64,000 nt of DNA from Tautonia sp040717455 (GTDB taxonomy: Bacteria > Planctomycetota > Planctomycetia > Isosphaerales > Isosphaeraceae): contig NZ_JBFEFH010000003.1 in NCBI RefSeq assembly GCF_040717455.1, positions 305,452 through 369,451 on the forward strand, in the 5' to 3' direction. The translations under genes and the position numbers were made by a program. The notes under the pieces are model-generated. The model had not been told where the DNA came from, did no database searches, and saw only the letters and a list, made by a program, of their open reading frames with translations. Shown here piece after piece: positions 1 to 9,390 of this stretch. Position 1 is the stretch's first letter. Every line of letters begins with the position of its first letter.

Positions 1-906
1 TTGGACCGCCTCGGCTTCCCGATCGAGACCTGCTTGCAACCCGTCCACTTCGATGATGAGCACGGCCCCGGCCTCGGTCGGGAATCCGAAACCGAACGCC
101 TCCTCGACCGCCCGGATCATCAGGTTGTCGAGCATTTCCAGGGCGGCCGGGACGATCCCCGCCCCGATCAATCCGCTCACGGTCTCCGTCGCCTGATCCA
201 CCGTCTCGAAGACGCCCAAAAAGGTGCGCCCCGCCTCCGGGTCTCTCGTAAGGTTCACGATCACCTTGGTGACGATCCCGAAGGTCCCCTCGTTGCCAAC
301 CACCAGCCCGGTCAGGTCGAGCCCGGGAAGATCCTGGACCGCCCCACCGATCTCGACCACCCGCCCATCGGGCAGGACCAGTTCGACCCCCCGGACGTGG
401 TTGACCGTGACGCCGTATTTAAGTGTGTGCGGCCCGCCGGAATTGGTCGCCACATTGCCACCGACCGTGCACGCCGTTTGGCTGGAGGGATCGGGGGCGT
501 AATGGAACCCCGAACCGGCGAGCGCCCGGGTCAGCCAGACATTCACAACGCCCGGTTCAACGACCGCGTACCCGTCGCGAAGATTGATCTCCAGGATGCG
601 TTTCATCCGTGTCAGGCAGATCATGACACCACCGCCAACCGCCAACGTCCCGCCAGAAAGACTCGTCCCTGCCCCTCGCGGGACGAACGGGACCTCATAC
701 TTCTGGCAGAGCTTGACGATCGCGACGACGTGCTCGGTCGTAGTCGGGAAGACGACAACGTCAGGGACGTTCTTCTCGATGACGTAACCGTCGCACTCGT
801 AGACGATCAATTCATCTCGATGGTGCAACAGGTTTTCCTCGCCGACGACTCGAATCAACTCGGCGCGGAGCGATGGGGAGATGTCAACAGTCTGAGCGAG
901 GGCCAT
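1..906 (-). CDS. glcD: FAD-linked oxidase, glycolate oxidase subunit GlcD-like (partial)
   Basis: The minus-strand frame from an ATG at 906 stays open to the left edge, giving 302 residues without the C-terminus. It reads as a flavoprotein of the GlcD/D-lactate dehydrogenase type that oxidises 2-hydroxy acids. The PCMH-type FAD-binding domain runs from about residue 50. RGAGTSLSGG (77-86) is the classic flavin phosphate-binding turn, and VGGNVATNSGG with H160 matches the second FAD contact region. The start is the first ATG after an in-frame-poor leader and gives the usual short N-terminal extension of the family. RecQ lies 230 bp upstream on the same strand, so co-transcription is possible but unproven. 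The partner subunits GlcE/GlcF would be expected beyond the left edge. Family assignment is firm; the exact substrate (glycolate versus lactate) cannot be told from the part visible. Confidence 0.9.
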   Translation of the reverse strand, partial: MALAQTVDISPSLRAELIRVVGEENLLHHRDELIVYECDGYVIEKNVPDVVVFPTTTEHVVAIVKLCQKYEVPFVPRGAGTSLSGGTLAVGGGVMICLTRMKRILEINLRDGYAVVEPGVVNVWLTRALAGSGFHYAPDPSSQTACTVGGNVATNSGGPHTLKYGVTVNHVRGVELVLPDGRVVEIGGAVQDLPGLDLTGLVVGNEGTFGIVTKVIVNLTRDPEAGRTFLGVFETVDQATETVSGLIGAGIVPAALEMLDNLMIRAVEEAFGFGFPTEAGAVLIIEVDGLQAGLDREAEAVQ

Positions 907-1138
907 GGCATCATCTTCACGGAGGCATTGCACGGAGCATCCCCGCGGCCAGTCACCTGCCGCCGCAGGAGGTTCCCCTGCAAAGGGAGAGGGACCATCG
1001 TTGAGGATTCCAGCTTAACCTCTGACCGAGGCTGATTGCCACATCATCCCCGGCCCCTCGTCCCTTCTACCCCAAATCAAATGGCGGGCAGATCGGATGA
1101 CTCAGCCCCGGTCCTCGGCGCAAGCCAACCATCGATCC

Positions 1139-2650
1139 TCAGTCTTCGCTGGGTTCCCGAGGGGCAACGGACTCCTCGAGTTGGATGCTCGATCCGACGC
1201 AGAGATCGCAGTGACCGCAAGGAGGCTCGATCGGTTCCTCCTGGCCGAAATAATCGAGCAAGACGGACCACCGGCAGCGTCGAGACTGGGCGTATTCGTT
1301 CATCTGATGTTGCTTGAGCCGCCCCCGTTCTTCTCGCTCTCGGAATCGAGACGCCAGCCGATCGGCCTCACTCGGAAGAAGCTGAGAACGATTCGTCCGA
1401 TAACGCTGCCCCTTTTCAAGCCGAACGAAGCCGAAGCGTTCGAGCATCCCAAGGCAGATGCGGAGCCGGTTCTTCGGAAGCGGGCTGATCGGCATCAACT
1501 CCGAGAGATTCGGGGCACGAGGCTCATCGGACATGCGCGAGACGGTATGAAACGCGTTCATCAAATCCTGGGCTTCGGGCATTTTCCCGCGGAAGAAGGA
1601 TTGAAGAGACTGATCCGCGGGATCATAGAGCAGGATACCATTCGCAGGATCACCGTCCCGCCCTGCCCTGCCGAACTCCTGATAATACGCCTCGATCGTC
1701 CCCGGAATGTGGTAGTGAACCACATAGCGGATATTCGGCTTGTCGATCCCAAGACCGAACGCATTGGTGGCGATGAGTGCCTGAATCTCATCCTTCATGA
1801 ATCGGTTCCGGGCTTCCTCCCGCTTGCGGTGGGACTTCCGCCCATGGTAGGACTCCACATCGAAGCCGTTCGTAGCGAGGAGTTCGGTTAACTCCTCCAC
1901 TGCCTTGACCGTCGCGCAATAGACGATGCCCGTCCCGTCGACCTGTTTCAGGAGTTGGAAGAGGGCCTCCTGCTTCGCCTCATCCCCCGCGGCGGGGACG
2001 ACAGACAAAGCGAGGTTCGGCCTGTAAAACCCGGTATGGACCACCTCCGCGTCATGAAGGTGCAACGATTCAAGGATGTCTTCGAGCACCTCCTTTGTCG
2101 CGGTGGCCGTCATGGCCAGGACAGGAGGGTTCCCGAGGTCATCGATCGCGTGGCCGAGTTCGAGATAGTCCGGGCGGAAATCGTGCCCCCAATGACTGAT
2201 GCAGTGGGCCTCGTCGATGACGAACAGGTCAAGCTTGCGACGCTTCAGCACCGCTCGAAATTCCGGGTCGGCCATCCGCTCTGGAGTCGTGAAGACAAAC
2301 TCGGGCAATCCGACCTCGATGGCTTCCTCGGCCAGCCTGGCCTGACGATCGTTGAGCGTGCTGTTGACCTCGGCCACGGGGAATCCGCGCTGAGCGAGGG
2401 CATCGGCCTGGTCTTTCATCAGGGCCAGGAGCGGGCTGACCACGACCGTCGTCCCTTCGAGCGCAAGGCCTGGGAGCTGATAACACAGGCTCTTCCCCGA
2501 TCCGGTGGGCATGACGACCACCGTGTCTTTCCCTTGCATCGCCGAGGCCACTGCTTCGACTTGCCCATCCCGAAACCGCTTGAAGCCGAAGTGCTCGCGG
2601 AGTTTCCCCCGCAATGACATCCGCTCCGCCTGAGACACAATAATGGACAT
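1139..2650 (-). CDS. recQ: RecQ-family ATP-dependent DNA helicase
   Basis: A 503-residue superfamily 2 3'-5' DNA helicase for recombination and repair. Walker A PTGSGKS is at 48-54, the DEAH box at 146-149 with the RecQ-typical CISHWGHDFRP extension, and motif VI FGRAGRDG in the second RecA domain. The RecQ zinc-binding region closes the protein with four cysteines at 459, 478, 481 and 484. No HRDC domain follows, so this is a short RecQ. A longer reading from a TTG at 2743 is possible, but the extra 31 residues do not look like RecQ; the ATG at 2650 or the ATG ten codons later are better starts. The gene is divergent from the exported phosphatase-like gene beginning at 2855. Family assignment is very secure, with only the start uncertain. 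Confidence 0.93.
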   Translation of the reverse strand: MSIIVSQAERMSLRGKLREHFGFKRFRDGQVEAVASAMQGKDTVVVMPTGSGKSLCYQLPGLALEGTTVVVSPLLALMKDQADALAQRGFPVAEVNSTLNDRQARLAEEAIEVGLPEFVFTTPERMADPEFRAVLKRRKLDLFVIDEAHCISHWGHDFRPDYLELGHAIDDLGNPPVLAMTATATKEVLEDILESLHLHDAEVVHTGFYRPNLALSVVPAAGDEAKQEALFQLLKQVDGTGIVYCATVKAVEELTELLATNGFDVESYHGRKSHRKREEARNRFMKDEIQALIATNAFGLGIDKPNIRYVVHYHIPGTIEAYYQEFGRAGRDGDPANGILLYDPADQSLQSFFRGKMPEAQDLMNAFHTVSRMSDEPRAPNLSELMPISPLPKNRLRICLGMLERFGFVRLEKGQRYRTNRSQLLPSEADRLASRFREREERGRLKQHQMNEYAQSRRCRWSVLLDYFGQEEPIEPPCGHCDLCVGSSIQLEESVAPREPSED

Positions 2651-2854
2651 GGGGCGTTCTCGAATTGCCTCGCCAGAAGACCAGGAGAGGAGCCTCGTGG
2701 TCCTGATCTCGATGGCGAAATCATGAAGCAACTCCCGGACCAAGATCGGACGAGGCAGATCCGAACCGTCGCGGTGAAACTCGGCATGCGGGCATCGAGG
2801 TATCTCTGAGAAACATCCCTGGCCAGATGAAGCCCCGACGCTCAGAGGATTCCC

Positions 2855-4039
2855 ATGGATTCGGAGCGAATGGTCCCGCTCAATCGACGAAATTTCTTAT
2901 CGGGGGCCGCGGCCCTCGGCCTTTCGTCGGTGAGTCTATCCCCCAATCAGGCAGCCGAGGTCGGCCAGCGTCCCGCGTACTCGGGTCCGAAGGTGATTCT
3001 CGTCCGGTTTGGAGGGGGAGTCCGCCCTCAGGAGACGATCGCGTCTGAGGAGACCTACAGCCCGTTCCTCAAGAAGGTCCTTGCTCCCCGGGGAGTCCTC
3101 TTCCCCCGAATGGAAATCGCCGACGCTCCCGGCGTCGAGACGAACCACGGCCACGGGACGCTTTACCTGCTGACCGGGCGTTATGACCGGTACGAGGACG
3201 TTTCGGGGAAATTCCTCGGTGCCCGCTTCGAGGCTCAGGTCCCGACGCTGTTCGAAGCGCTTCGGAAACACTTCGATGTCGATCCTCATCAAGCCGTCAT
3301 CGTCAACGGCGAGGATCGTACCGACGAAGAATTCTATGCATTCAGCAACCATCATCTCTTCGGCGTTCGGTTCCGATCGACCGTTCTCAGCCTCTATCGC
3401 TATAAGCTGCACGTGCTCCGCTCGGACCTGGTACAGGGCCGATATTCGGGGGAGGAAGAGCGCGTGAAGCGTCACGAGCTGCAGAAGCTCGAATCCATCG
3501 ATCATCGCGCCAAGGACGCCGAGCCGACGACTCCCGAGCTCGACGCATTCTGGGATTCGTGGACCGATTACTTCGGTCGCACCGGGCTGGTGAACCCTCG
3601 GGGTGACCGACTCCTGGCGGAACTCGGTGTCTGGGCGATGCGAAGACTGCAACCCGCCCTGATGATGGTCAACTTCAACGACCCAGACTATGTGCACTGG
3701 GGAATCGCCTCGCACTACACTCGGGGGATTTCGATCGTCGATGAAGCCCTTCGAAGACTCTGGGAAGAGGCGGAACGACTGCCAGCCTACCGAGGGAACA
3801 CCGTGTTCGTGGTGGTCCCTGATTGCGGGCGAGACACCAATCCCTTCGTCGCCGTCCCATTCCAGCATCACTTCAACGCACACCATATCTTTGCCGCGAT
3901 CGCGGGACCCGGAATTGATCGTGGGCGAATCGTCGATCGCGTCGTCGAGCAGGCAGGAATCGCCGCCACCGTCGCCGCCATCATGGGCTTTCCCATGCCC
4001 TTCGCTGACGGTGATCCGCTCGAGGAGGCCTTCGGATGA
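2855..4039 (+). CDS. Tat-exported alkaline-phosphatase/sulfatase-fold protein
   Basis: A 394-residue protein with a twin-arginine signal (NRRNFLSGAAALGL, residues 10-23), so it is probably exported folded. The body shows the alkaline phosphatase superfamily layout: a short N-terminal strand with VILVRFGGG, the histidine-rich ETNHGHGTLYLLTGRYDR, a central MMVNFNDPDYVHWG, and a C-terminal VVPDCGRDTN followed by HHFNAHH, the usual positions of metal ligands. An AGAGGA Shine-Dalgarno lies five bases before the ATG at 2855. Its stop overlaps the start of the next membrane-protein gene (ATGA), implying translational coupling. The catalytic Ser/Thr/Cys is not obvious to me, so phosphatase, sulfatase or phosphomutase-like activity cannot be chosen. 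DUF1501-type proteins of planctomycetes are an alternative neighbour family. Confidence 0.7.
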   Translation: MDSERMVPLNRRNFLSGAAALGLSSVSLSPNQAAEVGQRPAYSGPKVILVRFGGGVRPQETIASEETYSPFLKKVLAPRGVLFPRMEIADAPGVETNHGHGTLYLLTGRYDRYEDVSGKFLGARFEAQVPTLFEALRKHFDVDPHQAVIVNGEDRTDEEFYAFSNHHLFGVRFRSTVLSLYRYKLHVLRSDLVQGRYSGEEERVKRHELQKLESIDHRAKDAEPTTPELDAFWDSWTDYFGRTGLVNPRGDRLLAELGVWAMRRLQPALMMVNFNDPDYVHWGIASHYTRGISIVDEALRRLWEEAERLPAYRGNTVFVVVPDCGRDTNPFVAVPFQHHFNAHHIFAAIAGPGIDRGRIVDRVVEQAGIAATVAAIMGFPMPFADGDPLEEAFG

Positions 4040-5271
4040 GCACCCTCGTCGAGTCTCCTGCACTGTCAGTCCTTGCCGACCAGCACACCGGCCCCCGATA
4101 CCGACTGGTTCATCCGATTCTCCCCGGATTCCGCATCCTCCTGACCTTACTCATCGGGATCCTCCTGTGCGGAACCCCTTGGACTGCGATCCTCGTCGTC
4201 GGATGGACGTTCCGACTCATGAGGGTTCGCATCCTCGAAGGCTGGCGGAGGCAGCCCACCTCAGCCGGGGCGATTCCGCGACATGCTGGCAACAACCCTC
4301 CCGATGAACCCGCTCCTCCCGGGAGACTGCCCCGCTGGCTCCTCAGCGAACGATTCCGCGACACCCTTGTCCGGAAGGCTCCCGATGCGTCACCGCCGAC
4401 TCGGCTGCGGGTGCTTTGTCGCCTCCCGGGCGCGCTGACGGAATCACTCCGAGACAACCTTCGATGGGGGGTCATGGCGTCGCTTTGCACGCTCATCCTC
4501 ACCTACCCCGCGTGCGTGCTCTGGCTTGGTTCCTGGTATGACGGTTGGAATAACTCGTTCGCGAAGGGATACGAGAATGCCCTGGTAGGCCTCCAGGCCG
4601 GTTTGTTCGCCCACCTCCTGTTCGTCGGGGCGATGCTCTACGTCCCGATGGCCTGGGCACACCTGGCGGCCTCGGGTCAATTCCGGGCCTTCTTCCAGTT
4701 TCGACTGATCGCTCGATTGGTCTGGAGCAAGGGTTGGGCCGTCGCGGGGTTTGCAGCGGTGTTCTCGCTCGCCACGATTCCAGTCATGGTACTGCGATCG
4801 GCACCGTTCGCGTTTGTGCTCGCGAATCCAGATGCCTGGGCACGCGCGGAACCCGCCGAGGTCCTTCGCGTGATCCAACGGTACCAGTTGGCGGCAGGGA
4901 TCTATCTCTTTCCCACCTATGTCTTGCTCCACCTCCTGACGGCGCGACTCTATCGCGCGGCCCTGGTGAAGACCTTGACAGAGCATCCGGAACTTTCAGG
5001 TTCTCTGCCGGACTCCCTCCGAACCTTGCTCTCGGAATCTCGTCCGACCCCAGGAGCACACCCTCGTCATCCTGTGCTTCAGAAGGTCCGATGGGGTGCG
5101 CAATCGACCTCGAACCTGTTCGGCGTGCTGGCGGCGGCAATCCTCTGGTTCACCGTGATTGCTCAGATTTATGTCGGGCAGTTTCTCAACTACATTCCTT
5201 GGGCGGGTTGGCTCAATCAGCCGCTCATTCACATCCCCTGCTTGCAAGTCATCCCGAAGACTCTCGGGTAG
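4036..5271 (+). CDS. polytopic membrane protein, function unknown
   Basis: A 411-residue protein whose ATG overlaps the stop of the preceding exported phosphatase-like gene by four bases. About six hydrophobic segments are visible. One pair is near residues 30-60, separated by a soluble proline/arginine-rich stretch (about 75-140) from the rest: about 148-170, 190-215, 232-262, 285-305 and 375-400. The fold resembles planctomycete DUF4013-like membrane proteins, but I do not recognise a named family with certainty. The tight coupling suggests the two proteins act together at the envelope, for example a membrane partner of the exported enzyme; this is inference. It ends 56 bp before the convergent gluQ gene. 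Confidence 0.65.
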   Translation: MSTLVESPALSVLADQHTGPRYRLVHPILPGFRILLTLLIGILLCGTPWTAILVVGWTFRLMRVRILEGWRRQPTSAGAIPRHAGNNPPDEPAPPGRLPRWLLSERFRDTLVRKAPDASPPTRLRVLCRLPGALTESLRDNLRWGVMASLCTLILTYPACVLWLGSWYDGWNNSFAKGYENALVGLQAGLFAHLLFVGAMLYVPMAWAHLAASGQFRAFFQFRLIARLVWSKGWAVAGFAAVFSLATIPVMVLRSAPFAFVLANPDAWARAEPAEVLRVIQRYQLAAGIYLFPTYVLLHLLTARLYRAALVKTLTEHPELSGSLPDSLRTLLSESRPTPGAHPRHPVLQKVRWGAQSTSNLFGVLAAAILWFTVIAQIYVGQFLNYIPWAGWLNQPLIHIPCLQVIPKTLG

Positions 5272-5327
5272 ATCATGTCCGTACCAAGACAGGGAAAGGT
5301 GGCGATCGAGATGGTCGTTACCATGAA

Positions 5328-6335
5328 CTATAAGGACCCGGACGGACCTCGGATGGCTTCGAGGTCCAGCACGATCGACTCGTCTCGTCCCGCGATGATG
5401 GGGACGGTCCCGACCCAGTCGCGCGGCATCGACTGATCTCGAGGCTCCAGGCCAAGCGATCTGGCGACCCATCCCATGAGCCGAGCCGGATGAACTCCTT
5501 CCGCTCGGAGCGTGGCGAGCTTGACCGATTCATCCCGCTTGGCGAGTCTCCTCCCCGTCTGATCCCCCACGAGCGACACATGACCGAACCGAGGAGCCGT
5601 CAGACCGAGGGCGCTACTGAGTAACAGTTGGCGAGGCGTGCTCGACCGGAGGTCATCCCCTCGGATGACCTGATTGACCCCCATGGCAGCATCATCAACC
5701 ACGACGGCGAGCTGATACGCGACGCTTCCATCCGATCGCCCCACACTGAAGTCACCGACCGTAGTCGCCGGATTCTCGGCGACACTCCCGAGAAAGAGGT
5801 CGTGCCAGGGGATCGCTTCATTCACGACGCGAAACCGCCAGGTATAGGGCCGATCTCCGAGTTTCGCCGCGTCGTCTGGCGATCGGTGCGAGCAGGTGCC
5901 CGGGTAGACCGGTCCCTCCTCACCCTGGTGAGGAGCCGATGCCATGCGTTGAATCTCTGCCCGGGTACAGGTACAGGGGTAGACCAGATTCGCTCGCTTG
6001 AGCCGATCGAGCGCTTTCGCGTAGTGATCGAATCGAAGCGATTGAAGATAGGGCCCGGATTCACCCCCCACGTCCGGGCCTTCGTCCCAGTCGAGCCCGA
6101 TCCAGCGGAGATCGACCATCGCCTGCTCGATCATCCCGGGTCGGAGCCTGCTGGTGTCGAGATCTTCGATCCGAAGTACGACCTTCCCCCCGGCCGATCG
6201 GGCCATCAGCCAGCAGACCAGGAAGGTCCGCGCATGACCGACATGCAAGCCCCCCGTCGGAGAGGGGGCGAATCGCCCGACAACCTGAGTGATTGGACGG
6301 TCTGAGGGGCCGGTTCCAGGCGGTCCGACGATCAT
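5328..6335 (-). CDS. gluQ: glutamyl-Q tRNA(Asp) synthetase
   Basis: A 335-residue paralogue of the catalytic core of glutamyl-tRNA synthetase, without the anticodon-binding domain. The family attaches glutamate to the queuosine base of tRNA(Asp). The HIGH-type signature RFAPSPTGGLHVGHAR is near the N-terminus, followed by RIEDLDTSR. A cysteine-rich zinc site (PCTCTR, then PGTC) follows, then the RRLAKRD variant of the KMSKS loop that is typical of GluQ. The length fits the family (about 300). I chose the ATG at 6335, which has GGAG five bases upstream, over a GTG at 6353 with no ribosome site. Convergent with the membrane protein on its left and divergent from prfB on its right. Confidence 0.92.
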   Translation of the reverse strand: MIVGPPGTGPSDRPITQVVGRFAPSPTGGLHVGHARTFLVCWLMARSAGGKVVLRIEDLDTSRLRPGMIEQAMVDLRWIGLDWDEGPDVGGESGPYLQSLRFDHYAKALDRLKRANLVYPCTCTRAEIQRMASAPHQGEEGPVYPGTCSHRSPDDAAKLGDRPYTWRFRVVNEAIPWHDLFLGSVAENPATTVGDFSVGRSDGSVAYQLAVVVDDAAMGVNQVIRGDDLRSSTPRQLLLSSALGLTAPRFGHVSLVGDQTGRRLAKRDESVKLATLRAEGVHPARLMGWVARSLGLEPRDQSMPRDWVGTVPIIAGRDESIVLDLEAIRGPSGSL

Positions 6336-6491
6336 TTGAACTCCATCGAACACTCAATAGACGACTCGGAACTCCCCCGGATGGGGAGTTCGGCTGGTCC
6401 GGTCTCTCTCACCATCGTACAATCCTAGGGTCGAGTCCCGATGGGGTTCGACGGTTGCCCCCGAAACAGACCCTCTGGAGTCTTTCCGACG

Positions 6492-7614
6492 ATGGATGCT
6501 GAACTGAAACGCGAGGCGCGGAGCGTGATCGACCGGATCGTCAACTTGCGAGACTCTCTTTGACTTGGCCGACAAGCAAGCCCGTCGCGACGAACTCGAG
6601 CAACAAATGGGGCAGCCCGACTTCTGGAACGACCAGGAGCAAGCCCAGACGATCATCGGCGAGCTCAAGACGCTCAACGGAGTCATCAAGCCGTTCGAGG
6701 AATTGATCACTCAAGGAGATGACCTTGAGGCGATGATCGAACTCGGCGATGAGGTTGGTGACGACTCCTTCGACGACGAGTTGCGCCAGGCGACCGAACG
6801 CGCCCTCCGAGACTTCGAGACGTTCGAACTCCGATCGATGCTTTCCGGGCCGAATGATCACCGGAACGCGTATGTCTCGATCCACGCGGGAGCAGGTGGG
6901 ACCGAGGCGTGCGATTGGGCCGAGATGCTGATGCGCATGTACATCATGTGGTCGGAAGCCCACGGCTACAAGGTCGAGATCACCGACCGGGAAGATGGCG
7001 GCTCGGCGGGCATCTCGATGGCCACGCTCCACATCACCGGGAACCTGGCCTACGGGTACTTGAAGTGCGAGACCGGGGTGCATCGCCTGGTGCGGATCAG
7101 CCCGTTCGACTCTCAGGCCCGTCGGCAAACCTCGTTCGCCTCGATCGACGTCCTGCCCGAGGTGGACGACTCGATCGATATCGAGATTCGAGACTGCGAC
7201 CTCGAACGCGAGGTTTTCCGCTGCGGAGGTCCTGGCGGACAGCACCAGAACAAGACGGAATCGGGCGTGCGATATCGCCACGTCCCGACTGGTGTCACGG
7301 CCGAATCCCGATCGGAGCGATCGCAGTTCAAGAATGATGCCAACGCGATGGCCCTCTTGAAGTCGAAACTCATCAAGATGGAGGAGATGAAGCGCGAGGC
7401 CGAATACGCCAAGTTATACGACGAGAAGGGGGAGATTAGTTTCGGAAGTCAAATCCGCAATTATGTCCTCCAACCGTATCAACTGGTGAAGGATCTTCGC
7501 ACCAGTTACGAAGTCGGCAACCCTCGCGCCGTGCTCGACGGCGACATTGACGGCTTTATCGAGGCCTACCTTCGCATGAAGCTCGAACAGGGGGAAACTA
7601 CCCCAGCATCTTAG
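6492..7614 (+). CDS. prfB: peptide chain release factor 2, made by programmed +1 frameshift
   Basis: Release factor 2 recognises UGA and UAA stops and triggers peptide release. The gene is in two frames. An ATG at 6492 opens 23 codons ending ...NLRDSL with CTT at 6558-6560, then an in-frame TGA (6561-6563) followed by C. Skipping T6561 resumes at GAC (6562-6564) and continues to 7614 for 373 residues in all. This CTT TGA C slip site is the conserved autoregulatory device of bacterial prfB. The remainder carries the RF2 tripeptide SPF (in RISPFDSQ) and the catalytic GGQ (in CGGPGGQHQNK). The internal Shine-Dalgarno-like element usually seen just before CTT is weak here (GCGAGA). GGAG about 13 bases before the ATG may serve initiation. 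Confidence 0.95.
6558..6564 (+). promoter_or_regulatory. prfB programmed +1 frameshift site
   Basis: The heptamer CTT TGA C occupies codons 23-24 of the prfB leader frame. When RF2 is scarce the ribosome pauses at TGA and slips forward one base, restoring RF2 synthesis. The leader peptide (M D A E L K ...) joins in sequence to D L A D K Q ... exactly as in other prfB genes, so the frame change is not a sequencing error. Confidence 0.93.
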
Positions 7615-7769
7615 TCGGCTGGGGCGTTACGCTGATCACATCTCCCTTTTCCCTCCTCCGGCCTGGATCCAGAGCGGGCTGACTGTACCTCGAGGCGACC
7701 TGGGGTCAGTCCGCTGCTGGATCACTCTGGCGGCCTGGCGAATATATCGATTATTCAGCAGTCTGTGTG

Positions 7770-8372
7770 ATGCTAAAACTCGACGAGTCGGACGAACGCC
7801 GTGCCATCCTTGCTCCGGGATTTCGACTGAGCTTCACATGGACTGGTGATCGCTGGGCCCATTCGCTCGACGTCGCGCACGACGCTCAATTCCGTCAGAT
7901 TGCCACCTCCCTGGAAGGCGAGGCCGACGAGGGGCGGATCGTGAGCCCCGCCCTGCAACAGTTGCAATTCCAGCAGGCTCACGAGCACCCAGAGATCCTC
8001 CAGGCACTGCTCGTCGGCCTCAGCGGTGCTCATCATTTTTCTGTCGTTTTTACCGTGCAGGAAACGCGGGATCTGATTTGCGTCTCGGTCGAGGTCGCCG
8101 ATCGCTGTCGACTTGATCTCCAGGCGCTCGCAAGTACTTACGCGGTCGATCTCCCTTCGAGTCAGATCGTCGAAGCTGACACCGCCGGGGTTTCTTGGAG
8201 CCTCCCATCGAGCCCGAATGCGCCGCTACGCTTCGAGTCGGTCGCTCCTGCTCGAACGGACCTGCGAGAGGCAGGACGACGCGGTTGCCAGATTCAAGCC
8301 TGCCCCGCCGTCGTGTCAGGACTATCGACGCACTGCTGGGCTTACCGTTGGGTCTTCCGCACTTCTCACTGA
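7770..8372 (+). CDS. hypothetical protein
   Basis: A 200-residue frame beginning ATG CTA AAA; a GTG codon directly in front is an alternative start. No signal peptide or membrane segment is visible. The N-terminal half reads like a compact alpha/beta domain (FRLSFTWTGDRWAHSLDVAH, then HHFSVVFTVQETRDLICVSVEVADR) and its third codon positions are GC-rich as in neighbouring genes. The last 50 residues are compositionally odd (cysteine, tryptophan and arginine scattered) and may be less conserved. I do not recognise the family. It stands alone between prfB and a strong bidirectional terminator. Confidence 0.55.
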   Translation: MLKLDESDERRAILAPGFRLSFTWTGDRWAHSLDVAHDAQFRQIATSLEGEADEGRIVSPALQQLQFQQAHEHPEILQALLVGLSGAHHFSVVFTVQETRDLICVSVEVADRCRLDLQALASTYAVDLPSSQIVEADTAGVSWSLPSSPNAPLRFESVAPARTDLREAGRRGCQIQACPAVVSGLSTHCWAYRWVFRTSH

Positions 8373-8395
8373 CATCTACGTCAACTAAAACGACG

Positions 8396-8426
8396 CAACT
8401 GGTCTCGATCGGACCGAGACCAGTTG
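8396..8426. terminator. bidirectional intrinsic terminator
   Basis: A perfect 12-bp stem, CAACTGGTCTCG (8396-8407) with CGAGACCAGTTG (8415-8426), closes a 7-base loop. It lies between the convergent gene ends at 8372 and 8464. On the minus strand the stem is followed by a short TTTT run, so it best serves the DUF1080 gene. Confidence 0.8.
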
Positions 8427-8463
8427 GCTCCTGCTGAGTGTCGGCAGCAGATTCCGGACGTCC

Positions 8464-9108
8464 TCACTCGCTCAACGGCGTGAGGATGATCTCACGGAAC
8501 TCGATCGGGGCACCCTCGGATTGGAGCGATATGGCCCCCTCGGTCGCCGAACAGTTGGTCGCCTGGTTCACACGATCGCCGTTGACCGTCACGGTGATCG
8601 TGTCTCCCTGGCAAACGATGACCATGGTGTTCCATTGGCCGATCGGGTTTTCCGAATCGTCGGTCAGGTTCAGGTGGCGCCGGCCCATCTTGCGCTCGTC
8701 TTCGTTCTCGACATCGAGATCCGTACCGATCACCCAGAAGTCCCCAGCATCCCCCCGATGCAGCTGGACCTCGATGGACTTCGGCCAGATTCCGATCGCA
8801 CCCGGTTCTGAAGTATGGACAAGAACGCCACTGTTGCCCCCTTCGCTGCCCTCCGGGAATCGCCACTGGAGCGAGAGTTCGTAGTCCCGATACTCGTCCT
8901 CCGTCTTGATGTATCCGACCGGCTGGCCTTTGCAATGCAACACCCCGTCCTGGACACTCCAAACATCCTCGGCCTTCGCATTCTCATCGGCGAGGACCGC
9001 AGTCCAACCGCTCAGGTCGTTCCCGTTGAAGAGCGCGATGGGCTCGTTCGCCAGCGCAGCGGTCGGAGAAAGCAGCACGAGGGCCGCAACGAACGTTCGG
9101 TGGATCAT
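8464..9108 (-). CDS. secreted DUF1080 (3-keto-disaccharide hydrolase) protein
   Basis: A 214-residue single-domain DUF1080 protein with a signal peptide (hydrophobic core about residues 6-17, cleavage after ALA). The fold is a concanavalin-like beta-jellyroll. Recognisable stretches are IALFNGNDLSGW at the start of the domain, VWSVQDGVLHCKG, NSGVLVH and IEVQLHRGD. Members of this family in other bacteria hydrolyse 3-keto-glycosides or bind glycans; activity here is inferred. The sequence begins with a repeated MIHRT. The ATG at 9108 has AGGA eight bases upstream, whereas the ATG at 9129 has no ribosome site, so 9108 is preferred. It is the simplest of three DUF1080 proteins in the window. Confidence 0.88.
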   Translation of the reverse strand: MIHRTFVAALVLLSPTAALANEPIALFNGNDLSGWTAVLADENAKAEDVWSVQDGVLHCKGQPVGYIKTEDEYRDYELSLQWRFPEGSEGGNSGVLVHTSEPGAIGIWPKSIEVQLHRGDAGDFWVIGTDLDVENEDERKMGRRHLNLTDDSENPIGQWNTMVIVCQGDTITVTVNGDRVNQATNCSATEGAISLQSEGAPIEFREIILTPLSE

Positions 9109-9390
9109 CAGCGGTGTCCTGTGAATCATTTTTGCTTGTCTGGATGCGTGAAAGTGCTCAGCAGAGGCTCGCGAGCGACGCTGAGACCATCTCCATCGTG
9201 GAACCGATCATATCAGACCCGAGAGAGTGATGCGTCTCTCTCATCGCCCAGACGCCTCTTTTTGCGGTGCAGGCTGGAGCATGGCGGCTCCCTGGGGAGC
9301 GTGCTAGACTCGCCCGAAGTTCAGACGAATCTCCTGGGCAATCCCATCGGTTGACCACCGAGAAGTGGCTGAGGTGGAGTACGCACCCCC

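Noticed and set aside
6561..6563. TGA in prfB as a selenocysteine codon or a true pseudogene stop
   Set aside because: The following base and the frame change match the known prfB frameshift exactly, and no selenocysteine stem-loop context is expected in RF2.
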